DNA of 59,308 bases from contig CAJBBV010000063.1 of NCBI GenBank assembly GCA_903951405.1, positions 1-59,308 of the forward strand, given 5' to 3'. Positions 33,547-43,757 of the stretch are shown here, in pieces. This DNA comes from an uncultured bacterium (GTDB lineage: Bacteria > Bacteroidota > Bacteroidia > Chitinophagales > Chitinophagaceae). Position numbers and translations under genes: made by a program. Within the stretch, counting starts at the first letter, position 1, and each line of letters begins with the position of its first letter. The notes under the pieces were generated by a model, which made no database searches, had not been told where the DNA came from, and saw only the letters and a list, made by a program, of their open reading frames with translations.

Positions 33547-34884
33547 TTAACGCAAAATCATTTGACGATCTGCATCAAGTCGAATCAAAATAAATAATAA
33601 CACGGTAAATGTTATTTGAGCTGTTCCTCCATAACTCATGAAGGGTAAAGGAATCCCAATCACGGGGACTATCCCAATGGTCATTCCAACATTAATAAAG
33701 ACATGAAAAAATAAGACTGAGGCAACCCCATATGCATAACAACGACTAAATGAACTACGTTGCCGTTCAGCTATCCTGATAACACGAAAAATCATGAATA
33801 AATATAAAGCCAGCAATAGGAGACTTCCTATAAATCCAAATCCTTCACCAATAGTACAAAATATAAAATCAGTTCTCTGCTCTGGAACAAAATCATAACG
33901 GGTTTGCGTTCCCTTTAGTAAGCCCTTACCAAAGAAACCTCCAGAACCAATGGCAATCTTACTTTGTTTTACATTATAATTTCCTGCCTTCTTTTTTTCC
34001 TCTATTTTTTTTAAATCTTCCTCACTGATTGTTTTAGTATCTACTTGAAAATCTTTGCCTACAGTAGAATAGATTCGTTGAACCTGATATGGCTTAAGTA
34101 CATGATTAAAGAAATATGGAACAGCAAAACGTTGAACGCCTACACAAAAAGCCCAAATAGCAAAGACAACAAAAAATAATGATTTTCTTCTACTGATTTG
34201 ACGCTTGAATAAAAACACTACAAAGCCAGCGAGCAATGTTAAGCCAACCGCTAATATATCTTGGTCGATTAATAATGTTAATACAACCAACACTGCGAGG
34301 GAGAATCCAATAGATAAGAATGCAGAGGGTAAGCCTTCTCGATACATTACTAGAAAAAATGAAAAGTAAACCAAGGCCAATCCTGTTTCACTTTGCATTA
34401 TCGTAAGTATAGCCGGGATCAACACCAAAGACGCTGCGATAAACATAGTCTTTAGCTTGGATAGTGCAATATCCCTAGAGGAGAGGTATTTAGCTAATGC
34501 AAGATTTACAAATATCTTACACAATTCTGCCGGCTGTAATTGAAAAGAAGAAAATCGAATGATTGACTTTGTTCCCTTTACGTCCGTATGAAAAGGAAAT
34601 ACTAAAATCAACAAAATGATTCCAAAAACATAAAAAATATTTGCAGTAGCGGTATAAAACTTACTATCGGTTAATAAAATAAAAATGGCTAATACGGCAC
34701 TTATTAAAAAATATAAAGTTTGCCTACTATAGTCTGTAGTAAGCGATAAAAATCCATTTAATATATTTTCATCTCGATATGTTGTAGCAAAAATGCTAGC
34801 AATACCTGTCACCACAAGAATAACGTAAACCAGCACCAATGCCCAATCGACTCCCTTTGATATATCAAATGAATTGTTCTTCAT
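33547..34884 (-). CDS. rodA: Rod-shape SEDS glycosyltransferase RodA
   Basis: RodA polymerises peptidoglycan in the elongasome together with PBP2. The 445-residue protein has about ten membrane helices and the conserved SEDS blocks FQLQPAELCKI, SKIAIGSGGFFGKGLLKGTQT, VPEQRTDFIF and the C-terminal IGIPLPFMSYGGT. Before SKIAIGSGG it carries an extra charged stretch (TISEEDLKKIEEKKKAG) compared with E. coli RodA. It overlaps mrdA by 20 bp, so the two partners are coupled. Confidence 0.94.
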   Translation of the reverse strand: MKNNSFDISKGVDWALVLVYVILVVTGIASIFATTYRDENILNGFLSLTTDYSRQTLYFLISAVLAIFILLTDSKFYTATANIFYVFGIILLILVFPFHTDVKGTKSIIRFSSFQLQPAELCKIFVNLALAKYLSSRDIALSKLKTMFIAASLVLIPAILTIMQSETGLALVYFSFFLVMYREGLPSAFLSIGFSLAVLVVLTLLIDQDILAVGLTLLAGFVVFLFKRQISRRKSLFFVVFAIWAFCVGVQRFAVPYFFNHVLKPYQVQRIYSTVGKDFQVDTKTISEEDLKKIEEKKKAGNYNVKQSKIAIGSGGFFGKGLLKGTQTRYDFVPEQRTDFIFCTIGEGFGFIGSLLLLALYLFMIFRVIRIAERQRSSFSRCYAYGVASVLFFHVFINVGMTIGIVPVIGIPLPFMSYGGTAQITFTVLLFILIRLDADRQMILR

Positions 34885-36910
34885 GATCTGGTTTTAGTGC
34901 GTTTAAATGAAACGCTAAGATGATGCGCTCATGATTCTTTTTATCAAAAGGAGATAGAGGAAGGAATGCCTGCCTCCTTAGTAGATCGTTCCTTAATCGT
35001 TGCAATCGAAGTGAGTCCAATGCCGCTCGCTTTGCCTTTACTATAGGGAGAATAATTTCTTTACTCTCAATGCGTTCAACTTCCTTCCATCGTGCTTGAG
35101 ATAAAGTATCCTTAAGGTATTTTTCAACCATCAATGATGCCATAGGCCCAGCCCACGTTGACCCAAATCCCGCATTTTCAACAACTACGGCAACAGCAAT
35201 TTTAGGATTCTCCCTTGGTGCAAAACAAACAAACCAAGAATGGTTAGCCAATTTCTCTCGCTTTCCATAAATTATCCCATAGTTCTCTGCAGTACCAGTC
35301 TTACCAGACATCGCAATGCCTTCAATTCGTGCCCCACGAGCAGTACCGCTTTCAACAACATCCTGCATAGCCATTTGTACAATATTATATATGGTATCAG
35401 GAATGTTGGTGACGTTGTGCTTGATTTTATAGCGATTGAGTATGGTGTCGGATTCCCGAGGGTCATCAATTGACTTAACAAAATGGGGTATATAATAGTA
35501 CCCCTTATTAGCTATGATGGACATTAAATTAGCCATCTGCAATGGGGTAGCTTGCATTTCACCCTGACCAATTCCAAGAAAGACGTTGGTACAAGAGCTC
35601 CATGATTTATTATAAATTCTATTATAGAAACTCGTATCTGGAATATACCCACGGTCTTCACTAGGAAGATCAACTCCAAGTTTTACGCCAAGCCCAAATG
35701 AATTCATGTAGCGTTTCCATCTTAGATACCCGTTAACCGTGGTTCGCTCATTTGGATTATCAATTGCTAATCTATAAATATGAGAAAAATAACTATTGCA
35801 TGAATGAGCTAGTGCTAGTCGAAGATTTCCAGCATGCCCAGCAAACTTTTCTTCACAAGAAATTGGCCTTCTGCAACCAAGGTATGCACCACGACAATTA
35901 AGTCCAAAATTTGGCGTGATCACCCCTTCATCTAACGCAACTAATGCTTGAATGGGCTTAATGGTTGAACCAGGAGGATATTGCCCTTTTATTGCTCTAT
36001 TAAATAGGGGCCTTGAGGTATCTCTTAGCAGCCAGGAAAAATTATTCCTTCGTTGATTTCCAGTTAATTGATTCGGATCGTATGTTGGTCCACTTGCCAA
36101 AGCCAATATTCCACCTGTCTTAGGCTCAATTGCAACAATAGCACCGAGTTTATTTTTTAAAAGCCGTTCCGCAAGCACCTGTAAATCAATATCCATGTAT
36201 GTTCTCAGATTCCGTCCAGCTATAGCTATTGAATCAAATCGACCTTGTTCATATGGACCCACAATTCTATTTTTATTATCCTTGACCTGATATCGAACAC
36301 CGCGTTGACCCATAAGTATCGGCTCATAAAATCGTTCCAATCCACTCAGTCCCATATAATCACCAATCTGATAAAAAAAGTTTGTGCGTTTTAATATGGT
36401 TGAATCAACCTCTCCAACATAGCCAAGCACTTGTGCGGCTGCTTTGTACGGGTATGATCTAATGGGGCGTTCCTGAAGAAAAAAACCTGGCTCAAATCGA
36501 TAGATATTTTCTTGAAGCTGAACAAAGGTTTCAGTAGAAAGGGACGCCTCAAAAATAGAAGGCCTATACCGACCGTTTTTAATGATTGCCGATATAAGGC
36601 GATCTTTAAATTCAGGCATCTCAATTTTTAAAATGGCACAAACACCCTGCGTGTCTAATCCCTTAAGCTGTGTTGGCAAAATCATCAGATCATATGTCTG
36701 TGTATTTTCCAGAATTGATTTACCCTTTCGATCAAAAACAATTCCTCGTTCAGGGAAAATCACCTTTTTACTTACAGCATTATCAATGGCAAGAAGATCA
36801 TATTTTGACGAGGCTAGCTGCAGGAATAACAATCGAATGATAAGGATTGAAAAAGAGATGCCGATGATCAAGCGTATCACATTTTGTCTTGACTGATTGA
36901 TTGCTGGCAT
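34865..36910 (-). CDS. mrdA: Penicillin-binding protein 2, elongasome transpeptidase
   Basis: A class B PBP of 681 residues with an N-terminal membrane anchor (VIRLIIGISFSILIIRLLFL). The transpeptidase motifs are SxxK at 315-318 (PPGSTIKP), SxN at 370-372 (SCN) and KTG at 537-539. It cross-links the glycan made by RodA during side-wall growth. It overlaps rodA by 20 bp and follows mreD by 42 bp. The length is a little above E. coli PBP2 because of a charged C-terminal tail. Confidence 0.95.
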   Translation of the reverse strand: MPAINQSRQNVIRLIIGISFSILIIRLLFLQLASSKYDLLAIDNAVSKKVIFPERGIVFDRKGKSILENTQTYDLMILPTQLKGLDTQGVCAILKIEMPEFKDRLISAIIKNGRYRPSIFEASLSTETFVQLQENIYRFEPGFFLQERPIRSYPYKAAAQVLGYVGEVDSTILKRTNFFYQIGDYMGLSGLERFYEPILMGQRGVRYQVKDNKNRIVGPYEQGRFDSIAIAGRNLRTYMDIDLQVLAERLLKNKLGAIVAIEPKTGGILALASGPTYDPNQLTGNQRRNNFSWLLRDTSRPLFNRAIKGQYPPGSTIKPIQALVALDEGVITPNFGLNCRGAYLGCRRPISCEEKFAGHAGNLRLALAHSCNSYFSHIYRLAIDNPNERTTVNGYLRWKRYMNSFGLGVKLGVDLPSEDRGYIPDTSFYNRIYNKSWSSCTNVFLGIGQGEMQATPLQMANLMSIIANKGYYYIPHFVKSIDDPRESDTILNRYKIKHNVTNIPDTIYNIVQMAMQDVVESGTARGARIEGIAMSGKTGTAENYGIIYGKREKLANHSWFVCFAPRENPKIAVAVVVENAGFGSTWAGPMASLMVEKYLKDTLSQARWKEVERIESKEIILPIVKAKRAALDSLRLQRLRNDLLRRQAFLPLSPFDKKNHERIILAFHLNALKPDHEEQFI

Positions 36911-36952
36911 AGAATTAAAAGGGGGTTCTGTGCGAATTTACATCATGCAATG

Positions 36953-37474
36953 TTAACGTGTGCGTGTTTTTCTATGAACAAAAAGTTCTGCAATCAACAT
37001 GAGCAACAAACTAATCATTGATGTTCCAATTAACTTTCCAAAAAAATACAAAAAACTACCAAACTGAATCCACTCCAAAAGTATCAGATATCCATTATGC
37101 AAAATGGTTAGAAATAGAACATAGGTCGAATAAGGAAGTGATCCCATAGAAAATCGATTAGGCTCTTCATCACCCCATTCTGTAACTTCCTTTGGTAGAA
37201 GTAGGTTTATTACGTAAGGCCTCATATAGGCAATTAAGACGGCGGATGCAGTATGCAATCCTGGCGTCTTGTAGAACATGTCTACAATCATACCTACAAC
37301 AAATCCATAAAAAAGCAATGCCGCTCTTGACGTTTTAAATGGGAGCCAAAGAATCAATGCAAAATAAAAATAAGGAACAATAAATTGATGCAATGGCGGG
37401 ATCTTGCTCAGGATGAAAACCTGAATAAAAATGATTATGAAAAAGCGGATGCTATTTTGAATAATGTATCTCAC
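36953..37474 (-). CDS. mreD: Rod-shape-determining membrane protein MreD
   Basis: A 173-residue polytopic membrane protein with about five hydrophobic segments, between mreC and mrdA in the standard order. MreD sequences diverge strongly, so the call rests on size, topology and position. Its ATG overlaps the mreC stop codon (ATGA). Confidence 0.85.
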   Translation of the reverse strand: MRYIIQNSIRFFIIIFIQVFILSKIPPLHQFIVPYFYFALILWLPFKTSRAALLFYGFVVGMIVDMFYKTPGLHTASAVLIAYMRPYVINLLLPKEVTEWGDEEPNRFSMGSLPYSTYVLFLTILHNGYLILLEWIQFGSFLYFFGKLIGTSMISLLLMLIAELFVHRKTRTR

Positions 37475-38319
37475 TCCTTAATTAATTTTCGTTTAAGCTC
37501 TTGCATTTCTTCCTCCAAGATATTTTTGACAACATATGCATGCTGAATTGAATAAAAGTCAGTAGAGGTTCTGACTTTTAAGATATAGGTATTTGTTTCT
37601 TGGTCTTGATCAACCTCTTCTACATACCCAATAGGCATCCCCGGTGGAAAACGATCTGAATATGGACTGGTAATCACGGTATCTCCTTTTTTAACATTAA
37701 CGGTTTTCGGTATTTTATTCAAACTCAGGATTGCCGGATCTTTACCATCCCAGCTTACCTCCCCAAGTCCACTCCCTTTTTTCATAACAGCAATGAGCTT
37801 CGACTGACGATGAAGCAGACTCATTACAATAGACATATTCTTACTTGTTCCAACAACAGTACCGATAATGCCATCAGTGCCTACTACCGCCATATTATTT
37901 GAAACTCCTTGATCGCTACCTCGATGAAGCATGATATAATTCTGTTGAAGAAAGACAGAATTACTAAGCACTTTTGCTGGCATATATTCGAATTGTCTGA
38001 CAACAGAAATTGAATCATTTTTTAATGTGTCAATAACAAAGGAGAAACTAGAATCAGCAACAATCAAACCTGATGGAAGACGAGAGAGAAGTGCGGCATT
38101 TTGCAATCGCAAAGACTGATTTTCTTTCTTTAACGAAAGATATTCCTCAACATTATTTAGTCTATCGAAAACTTTTCCTGACACTTCGCTCGAAAAAATA
38201 GTATAGATCGTGTTGTGGAACTTGTTGTAGGTAAAGAGCATATAAAGGGCTGTTCCCTGTAACAACAGAAAAAAAATCAGGACTGAATACCTCTTTAAAA
38301 AAAGAAAAACGTTACGCAT
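37471..38319 (-). CDS. mreC: Rod-shape-determining protein MreC
   Basis: A 282-residue bitopic protein: one N-terminal membrane helix, a coiled coil (NVEEYLSLKKENQSLRLQNA) and the beta-rich periplasmic domain with SDQGVSNNMAVVGTDGIIG and KKGDTVITSPYSDRFPPGMPIG. It links MreB inside to PBP2 outside. It follows mreB by 37 bp and overlaps mreD by 4 bp. Confidence 0.94.
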   Translation of the reverse strand: MRNVFLFLKRYSVLIFFLLLQGTALYMLFTYNKFHNTIYTIFSSEVSGKVFDRLNNVEEYLSLKKENQSLRLQNAALLSRLPSGLIVADSSFSFVIDTLKNDSISVVRQFEYMPAKVLSNSVFLQQNYIMLHRGSDQGVSNNMAVVGTDGIIGTVVGTSKNMSIVMSLLHRQSKLIAVMKKGSGLGEVSWDGKDPAILSLNKIPKTVNVKKGDTVITSPYSDRFPPGMPIGYVEEVDQDQETNTYILKVRTSTDFYSIQHAYVVKNILEEEMQELKRKLIKE

Positions 38320-38356
38320 GAATGGCCTACTCCTTAGTTGTTTTAGGTGAGGCTAA

Positions 38357-39382
38357 TTATCGCATGATGAAAGGAAAATTCTGATAGTTCTTTAGCGCAA
38401 GACCTGTTCCACGCACTACACTTTTTAAAGGGTCTTCTGCAACATGAACAGGTAATTTAATCTTGAGTGAAAGACGCTTATCCAATCCTTTCAGCAATGC
38501 ACCACCTCCAGTTATGTATAACCCTCTTCTGTAAATATCTGCAGCCAATTCGGGCGGAGTTGTTTCCAAGGCTTTAAGTATAGCTTCCTCAATCTTAAAG
38601 ATTGATTTATCTAATGCTTCAGCAATTTCTTGATAGCTAACCATGATTTGCTTTGGTATACCGGTAACAAGATCTCGTCCGTTTACAGCCATATCATCAG
38701 GTGGATTATCTAAATCTTTCATTGCAGCACCAACGTGAATTTTAATTTGTTCGGCAGTTCTTTCGCCGATTAACAAACTATGATACCTTCTTAAGGCCTC
38801 CATGATGTCTGCAGTAAATTCATCACCGGCGATACGAATAGACTGATCGCAAACGATACCTGCTAGGGCGATAACTGTTATACCCGTAGTACCACCGCCA
38901 ATATCAATGATCATATTGCCAATAGGTTCGGTAACATCAATGCCAATACCAAGAGCGGCAGCCATTGGTTCGTGAATAAGATAAACTTCTTTCGCTCCAG
39001 CTTGTTCAGCGCTATCTCTAACGGCTCTTTTCTCAACTTCTGTAATACTAGAAGGAATACATATCATCATTTTCCAGCTAGGTGGGAAAAGTGGCTTCTT
39101 AGGATAAATAAGTTTTATCATTTCCCTAATCATCAATTCAGCCGCATTGAAATCGGCAATTACACCATCTTTCAATGGACGAACAGTGCGGATACTTTCA
39201 TGCGTCTTCTCATGCATGAGTAATGCTTTCTTCCCTACAGCCAATAAAATTTTAGGATTACTGCGGTCCAATGCTACGATAGATGGTTCATTCACAACAA
39301 TTTCGTCGTTATGAATAATCAGGGTATTTGCAGTACCCAAATCAATTGCTATATCTTGTGTAAACCATGTGAAAAGTCCCAT
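38357..39382 (-). CDS. mreB: Rod-shape-determining actin homologue MreB
   Basis: A 341-residue actin-fold ATPase that guides cell-wall elongation. The phosphate loops are IDLGTANTLI near the N-terminus and IIDIGGGTTGITVIAL; the adenosine loop is ITGGGALLKGLDKRL. It is full length and the first gene of mreB-mreC-mreD-mrdA-rodA, so a rod-shaped cell is expected. The 109-bp gap to purD probably holds its promoter. Confidence 0.96.
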   Translation of the reverse strand: MGLFTWFTQDIAIDLGTANTLIIHNDEIVVNEPSIVALDRSNPKILLAVGKKALLMHEKTHESIRTVRPLKDGVIADFNAAELMIREMIKLIYPKKPLFPPSWKMMICIPSSITEVEKRAVRDSAEQAGAKEVYLIHEPMAAALGIGIDVTEPIGNMIIDIGGGTTGITVIALAGIVCDQSIRIAGDEFTADIMEALRRYHSLLIGERTAEQIKIHVGAAMKDLDNPPDDMAVNGRDLVTGIPKQIMVSYQEIAEALDKSIFKIEEAILKALETTPPELAADIYRRGLYITGGGALLKGLDKRLSLKIKLPVHVAEDPLKSVVRGTGLALKNYQNFPFIMR

Positions 39383-39491
39383 CAGTTCTGATTTGTTTTG
39401 ATGTTACAAAGTTGAAATAAAAAAAGGGATAAACAATCAATAATTTTAATAAGAATCAAGATAATAATGTTAAAGTGCTTTCCTAACAAAA

Positions 39492-40775
39492 CTATCCAAG
39501 AAACTCATACCCAATATCCTCTCTGAAATCCATCTTATCAAAATGTATAGATTGAATTTTAGTCAATGAAGTCGAAACTGCCTCTTGAATGGTACCCCCA
39601 TAGGACGTAATGGCTGCAACACGCCCACCATTGGTGTAATAACTACCCTCTCTTTCCATTGTTCCTGCATGAAATGCCATGGTTTGAACGCTTGAAGCTT
39701 CATCTAGCCCTGAAATTACCTTACCTTTTTCAAAATCACCTGGATACCCTCCACTTACCAACACCACAGTTGCTGCGGCACGCTTATCGGTTTCAACTAA
39801 CCCATTTTCCAGTTTACCATGAGCCATGGCTAAGAATAATTCAACCAAATCAGAAGTCAATCTAGGCATCACAACTTCTGTTTCCGGATCGCCCATTCTA
39901 CAATTGTATTCAATAACAAAAGGTTCGCCTTCCACCTTGATTAAACCAAAGAAAACAAATCCTTGATATATTAATCCTTCATCAGCGATTCCCTTGATCG
40001 TGGGCTCTACCACTTGTTTTATTACTTTATCCATGAACAGATCATCAGCAAAAGGAACCGGACTAACCGCCCCCATACCTCCGGTGTTTGGACCTGTATC
40101 TCCCTTTCCTATTCGTTTATAATCCTTAGCTTCTGGAAGCAAGACATACTTTTCCCCATCAGTGAGGGCAAAAACACTTAATTCTACGCCTGTCAGAAAT
40201 GATTCTACCACAACCCGTTCACCCGCTTTGCCAAAGAGAGATAGCTGAATCATCTCTTCAAAAGTATGCAACGCCTCATCATGGGTTTGTGCAATAACTA
40301 CCCCCTTCCCTGCTGCGAGTCCATCTGCCTTTAACACAATAGGTAGGGTATGGTTACGCAAATAACTGACACCTTCTTCAAAGCTTGATTTATTAAATTC
40401 ACGATAAGCAGCTGTTGGTATGCCATGTCGTTCCATGAAGGCTTTCGCAAAAGCCTTACTTCCCTCAAGTTGAGCACCAGCTGCAGAAGGTCCAACAACG
40501 ATGATCTTGCTTAATTCAATGTCTGATTTAAAATAATCAAAGATGCCATTTACAAGTGGGTCTTCAGGGCCGACAACCACCATTTGAATATTTTTTACTT
40601 TGCAAAAGGCCCCTATAGCCTCAAAATCATTCACTGTGATTGTAATATTCTCTCCAAATTGAGCGGTTCCGGGGTTTCCTGGAGCAATAAATAGCTTTTC
40701 ACAATGGGCACTTTTGCTGATTTTTTGGGCAAAAGCATGTTCTCTTCCTCCTGCACCTAATAGAAGTATATTCAT
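39492..40775 (-). CDS. purD: Phosphoribosylamine-glycine ligase PurD
   Basis: The GAR synthetase of de novo purine synthesis, 427 residues and full length. The N-terminal block NILLLGAGGREHAFA, the ATP-grasp loop LKADGLAAGKGVVIA and the block GPNTGGMGAVSP are all present. It lies upstream of mreB on the same strand, 109 bp apart, and probably is a separate unit with the -7 box at 40816. Confidence 0.96.
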   Translation of the reverse strand: MNILLLGAGGREHAFAQKISKSAHCEKLFIAPGNPGTAQFGENITITVNDFEAIGAFCKVKNIQMVVVGPEDPLVNGIFDYFKSDIELSKIIVVGPSAAGAQLEGSKAFAKAFMERHGIPTAAYREFNKSSFEEGVSYLRNHTLPIVLKADGLAAGKGVVIAQTHDEALHTFEEMIQLSLFGKAGERVVVESFLTGVELSVFALTDGEKYVLLPEAKDYKRIGKGDTGPNTGGMGAVSPVPFADDLFMDKVIKQVVEPTIKGIADEGLIYQGFVFFGLIKVEGEPFVIEYNCRMGDPETEVVMPRLTSDLVELFLAMAHGKLENGLVETDKRAAATVVLVSGGYPGDFEKGKVISGLDEASSVQTMAFHAGTMEREGSYYTNGGRVAAITSYGGTIQEAVSTSLTKIQSIHFDKMDFREDIGYEFLG

Positions 40776-40815
40776 AAAATAAAAAATTCAAATAAATTGG
40801 CTAAGTCCTTCTCCG

Positions 40816-40823
40816 CAAAGATA
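40816..40823 (-). promoter_or_regulatory. -7 box upstream of purD
   Basis: The minus strand reads TATCTTTG then C, identical to the box upstream of atpB, 40 bases before the purD ATG. No TTG is seen at the -33 spacing. Confidence 0.35.
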
Positions 40824-40915
40824 CATATGCAGAAAAGAATAGAGAATTCTTTTGACAAGAAAACCCCGTTGAACTAAATTCCTTATTTTAGGTACCACAT
40901 CATAAAACTGAGCAC

Positions 40916-42622
40916 ATGAGCCAACATCAGAGCACTTCGCATCCAAAAGGATTATATATTCTGTTTACGACAGAAATGTGGGAAAGATTCAACTACTATG
41001 GAATGCGTGCCATATTTGTTCTTTTCATGACAAAAGCCATGTTGTTTGACAAAACCTTCGCCTCCAATTTATATGGCAGTTACACTAGCCTTAGCTACCT
41101 CACCCCACTAATTGGTGGATTCATGGCTGATCGATATTTAGGAAATAAGAGATCAATTATCATGGGTGGTTTAACTATGGCTATTGGTGAATTCATCTTG
41201 TTTTTTTGTGGGTCAACCTATGAAAGCAATCCATCTCTTTCTATGATGCTCTTTTTCTGTGGCCTCGGATTTATGATAGCAGGCAATGGATTTTTCAAGC
41301 CAAATATCTCCTCTATGGTAGGTCAATTATATCCTCCTGGAGATAGAAGAATCGATCCGGCCTACACCATATTTTATATGGGTATTAATGTGGGTGGTGC
41401 TCTGGGTCCGTTCCTTTGTGGAATTTTTGGTGATACTGGGAATCCTGCTGATTTCAAATGGGCTTTCCTAATAGCCGGCATAGGAATGCTGCTAAGTGTC
41501 ATAATCCAAAAAGTATTTCAAGACAAATACCTACTTGATCATACTGGTAAACAAATTGGAAACACTCCTGAAAAAACGACTAAAAACAGTATAAAACCAT
41601 TCATTATTGTTCTAGGCATGGCCCTTTTTTCAGGCCTTATGATTGCTTTGGTGTATGTAGATGCAAAAGTTTTTTCCTTTTTATTTTACCTGCTCATCGC
41701 ATCACTTTTATTAATCTTATTTATAATTTTTAGTGATAAAACCCTTTCCATCCTTGAAAAGAAAAAAATCGGCGTACTATTCATCGTATCTTTTTTTGTA
41801 ATCTTTTTCTGGAGTGCATTTGAACAAGGGGGTGCCTCACTAACCTTCTTTGCTGATGAACAAACAGACCGCTATGTCGGGCTACACATTCCCGTTTGGA
41901 TAGTTTATGCATTATCAATTGTGCTACTCATTTTCACCTACAAATTGTATAAAAAAGCTTCATCAAACCTCAGCGCCAATGATATTAAGCTTAGAAATAC
42001 CGTTTATTTTTTATTAGCCATGATGGGCTTAGGAATTTTATACATCAACTATTCCTTACTTACCAAAGGAAACCAAGACATACTATTTGAAGAAGTTCCG
42101 GCAAGTTTTTTCCAATCACTAAACTCTTTATTCGTCGTAAGTTTTGCACCCGTTTTTGCCTGGATTTGGCTTAAGCTAGGGAAATACGAACCTTCATCAC
42201 CTACAAAGATGGCATTGGGATTATTATTGCTTGCTTTAGGCTATCTGTGGATTGCTACAGGGGTTAAAGACGTACAACCAGGCATTAAAGTGGGAATGAT
42301 CTGGCTAACTGGTCTTTACATCTTGCATACATGGGGCGAACTTTGTCTTTCTCCCATAGGCATGTCATTATTCAATAAACTATCCCCATTAAAACTATCC
42401 TCACTGCTCATGGCTGTATGGTTTCTCGCTAATGCTTTCGCGAATAAGCTTGCCGGCAAGTTGAGTGCTTTATACCCAGACCAAGGAACTAGCACTTCAT
42501 TTATGGGATTTGAAATGCATAATATGTACGACTTCTTTTTACTCTTTGTTATACTTGCAGGAATAGCATCACTTATATTATTTTCGTTGACTAGCTGGTT
42601 ACAAAAAATGATGAAATCTTAA
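40916..42622 (+). CDS. POT/PTR2 family proton-coupled peptide transporter
   Basis: A 568-residue MFS-type transporter for di- and tripeptides. The ExxER motif is in EMWERFNYYGMRAIF, and the family signature FYMGINVGGALGPFLCG is complete. About 12-14 membrane helices are visible. It appears monocistronic. Bacteroidota usually carry several POT paralogues, and substrate range cannot be read from the sequence. Confidence 0.92.
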   Translation: MSQHQSTSHPKGLYILFTTEMWERFNYYGMRAIFVLFMTKAMLFDKTFASNLYGSYTSLSYLTPLIGGFMADRYLGNKRSIIMGGLTMAIGEFILFFCGSTYESNPSLSMMLFFCGLGFMIAGNGFFKPNISSMVGQLYPPGDRRIDPAYTIFYMGINVGGALGPFLCGIFGDTGNPADFKWAFLIAGIGMLLSVIIQKVFQDKYLLDHTGKQIGNTPEKTTKNSIKPFIIVLGMALFSGLMIALVYVDAKVFSFLFYLLIASLLLILFIIFSDKTLSILEKKKIGVLFIVSFFVIFFWSAFEQGGASLTFFADEQTDRYVGLHIPVWIVYALSIVLLIFTYKLYKKASSNLSANDIKLRNTVYFLLAMMGLGILYINYSLLTKGNQDILFEEVPASFFQSLNSLFVVSFAPVFAWIWLKLGKYEPSSPTKMALGLLLLALGYLWIATGVKDVQPGIKVGMIWLTGLYILHTWGELCLSPIGMSLFNKLSPLKLSSLLMAVWFLANAFANKLAGKLSALYPDQGTSTSFMGFEMHNMYDFFLLFVILAGIASLILFSLTSWLQKMMKS

Positions 42623-42683
42623 TTTTATAATCTGATTTTCAAAAAAATACGAGTAGCTATATTTTGAATTTAATACCAAAACA

Positions 42684-43757
42684 ATGAAACTTAGAGCAAT
42701 CAAATTTGGTGCCCCGTTAAGTATTTTTATCCTCGCCTATTTTGCATTCACCAATACTGGATGGATTATATCAACACCAATGTTGTATGCCTTTGCCTTT
42801 ATTCCTTTGGTAGAATTAGTTTTACCGGCAAAAACAACTAACCTTAGCACAGCTGAGGAAGAAATGGCAAAGAAGGATAGACTTTATGATTATTGGCTTT
42901 ACTTAATTGTGCCGATCCAATATTGTTCATTGTACTTTTTTCTGCAATCTACTCAAGTAGCCTCATTAACATCCATTGAATTAATTGGTAGAATTTTTGT
43001 CATGGGATTGCTGTGTGGAACATTTGGAATCAATGTAGGTCATGAGCTGGGGCATAGAAAAAATCTATACGAAAGAAATTTAGCTAAAGCGTTACTGCTC
43101 TCTTCCTTATACATGCATTTTTATATTGAGCATAATCAAGGACACCACAAAAATGTTTCTACAAAAGAAGACCCAAGCAGTGCCAGACGTGGAGAGCCTA
43201 TTTATTTATTCTACTTCAGAACAATCATTCTTGGGTATTTTTCTGCTTGGAAAATAGCAGCCACAGACCAACGCAAGAAAAGCAGGCCAATCTTGCATTT
43301 CTCAAATCAAATGATCCAATTTCAATTCCTTCAACTCGTACTGGTATCTATTGTATTCATTCTATTTGGATGGAAAACCATGCTCTATTTTATAGCAGCT
43401 GCCTCTATCGGATTTCTATTACTTGAAACAGTTAACTACATTGAACATTATGGATTGGAAAGAGCAAAAAATAGTTCAGGTAATTACGAACGCACATTAC
43501 CTATACATAGCTGGAACAGCAATCATATTCTTGGAAGACTAATGCTTTTTGAATTATCAAGACATAGTGACCATCATTACATGGCAAGCCGAAAATATCA
43601 ATTACTAAGACATCATGAAAATGCTCCTCAAATGCCTACCGGATATCCAGGAATGATGATTCTATCTCTTATTCCGCCCATTTGGTTTAGCATTATGAAC
43701 AAAAGGATTGATGACTTTCGACTACACCATCAGGAAATTTTATCAGCTCCGAAATAA
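42684..43757 (+). CDS. AlkB-type membrane di-iron monooxygenase (alkane 1-monooxygenase-like)
   Basis: A 357-residue integral membrane oxygenase. The histidine clusters of the alkane hydroxylase family are present in order: GHELGHRKN, HNQGHHKN, NYIEHYG and HSDHHY. The family hydroxylates terminal carbons of alkanes or fatty chains. Electron delivery needs rubredoxin; no rubredoxin domain is fused and none is encoded nearby. In Cytophagales such enzymes may act on lipids rather than alkanes. Its 3' end overlaps convergent serS by 28 bp. Confidence 0.85.
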   Translation: MKLRAIKFGAPLSIFILAYFAFTNTGWIISTPMLYAFAFIPLVELVLPAKTTNLSTAEEEMAKKDRLYDYWLYLIVPIQYCSLYFFLQSTQVASLTSIELIGRIFVMGLLCGTFGINVGHELGHRKNLYERNLAKALLLSSLYMHFYIEHNQGHHKNVSTKEDPSSARRGEPIYLFYFRTIILGYFSAWKIAATDQRKKSRPILHFSNQMIQFQFLQLVLVSIVFILFGWKTMLYFIAAASIGFLLLETVNYIEHYGLERAKNSSGNYERTLPIHSWNSNHILGRLMLFELSRHSDHHYMASRKYQLLRHHENAPQMPTGYPGMMILSLIPPIWFSIMNKRIDDFRLHHQEILSAPK

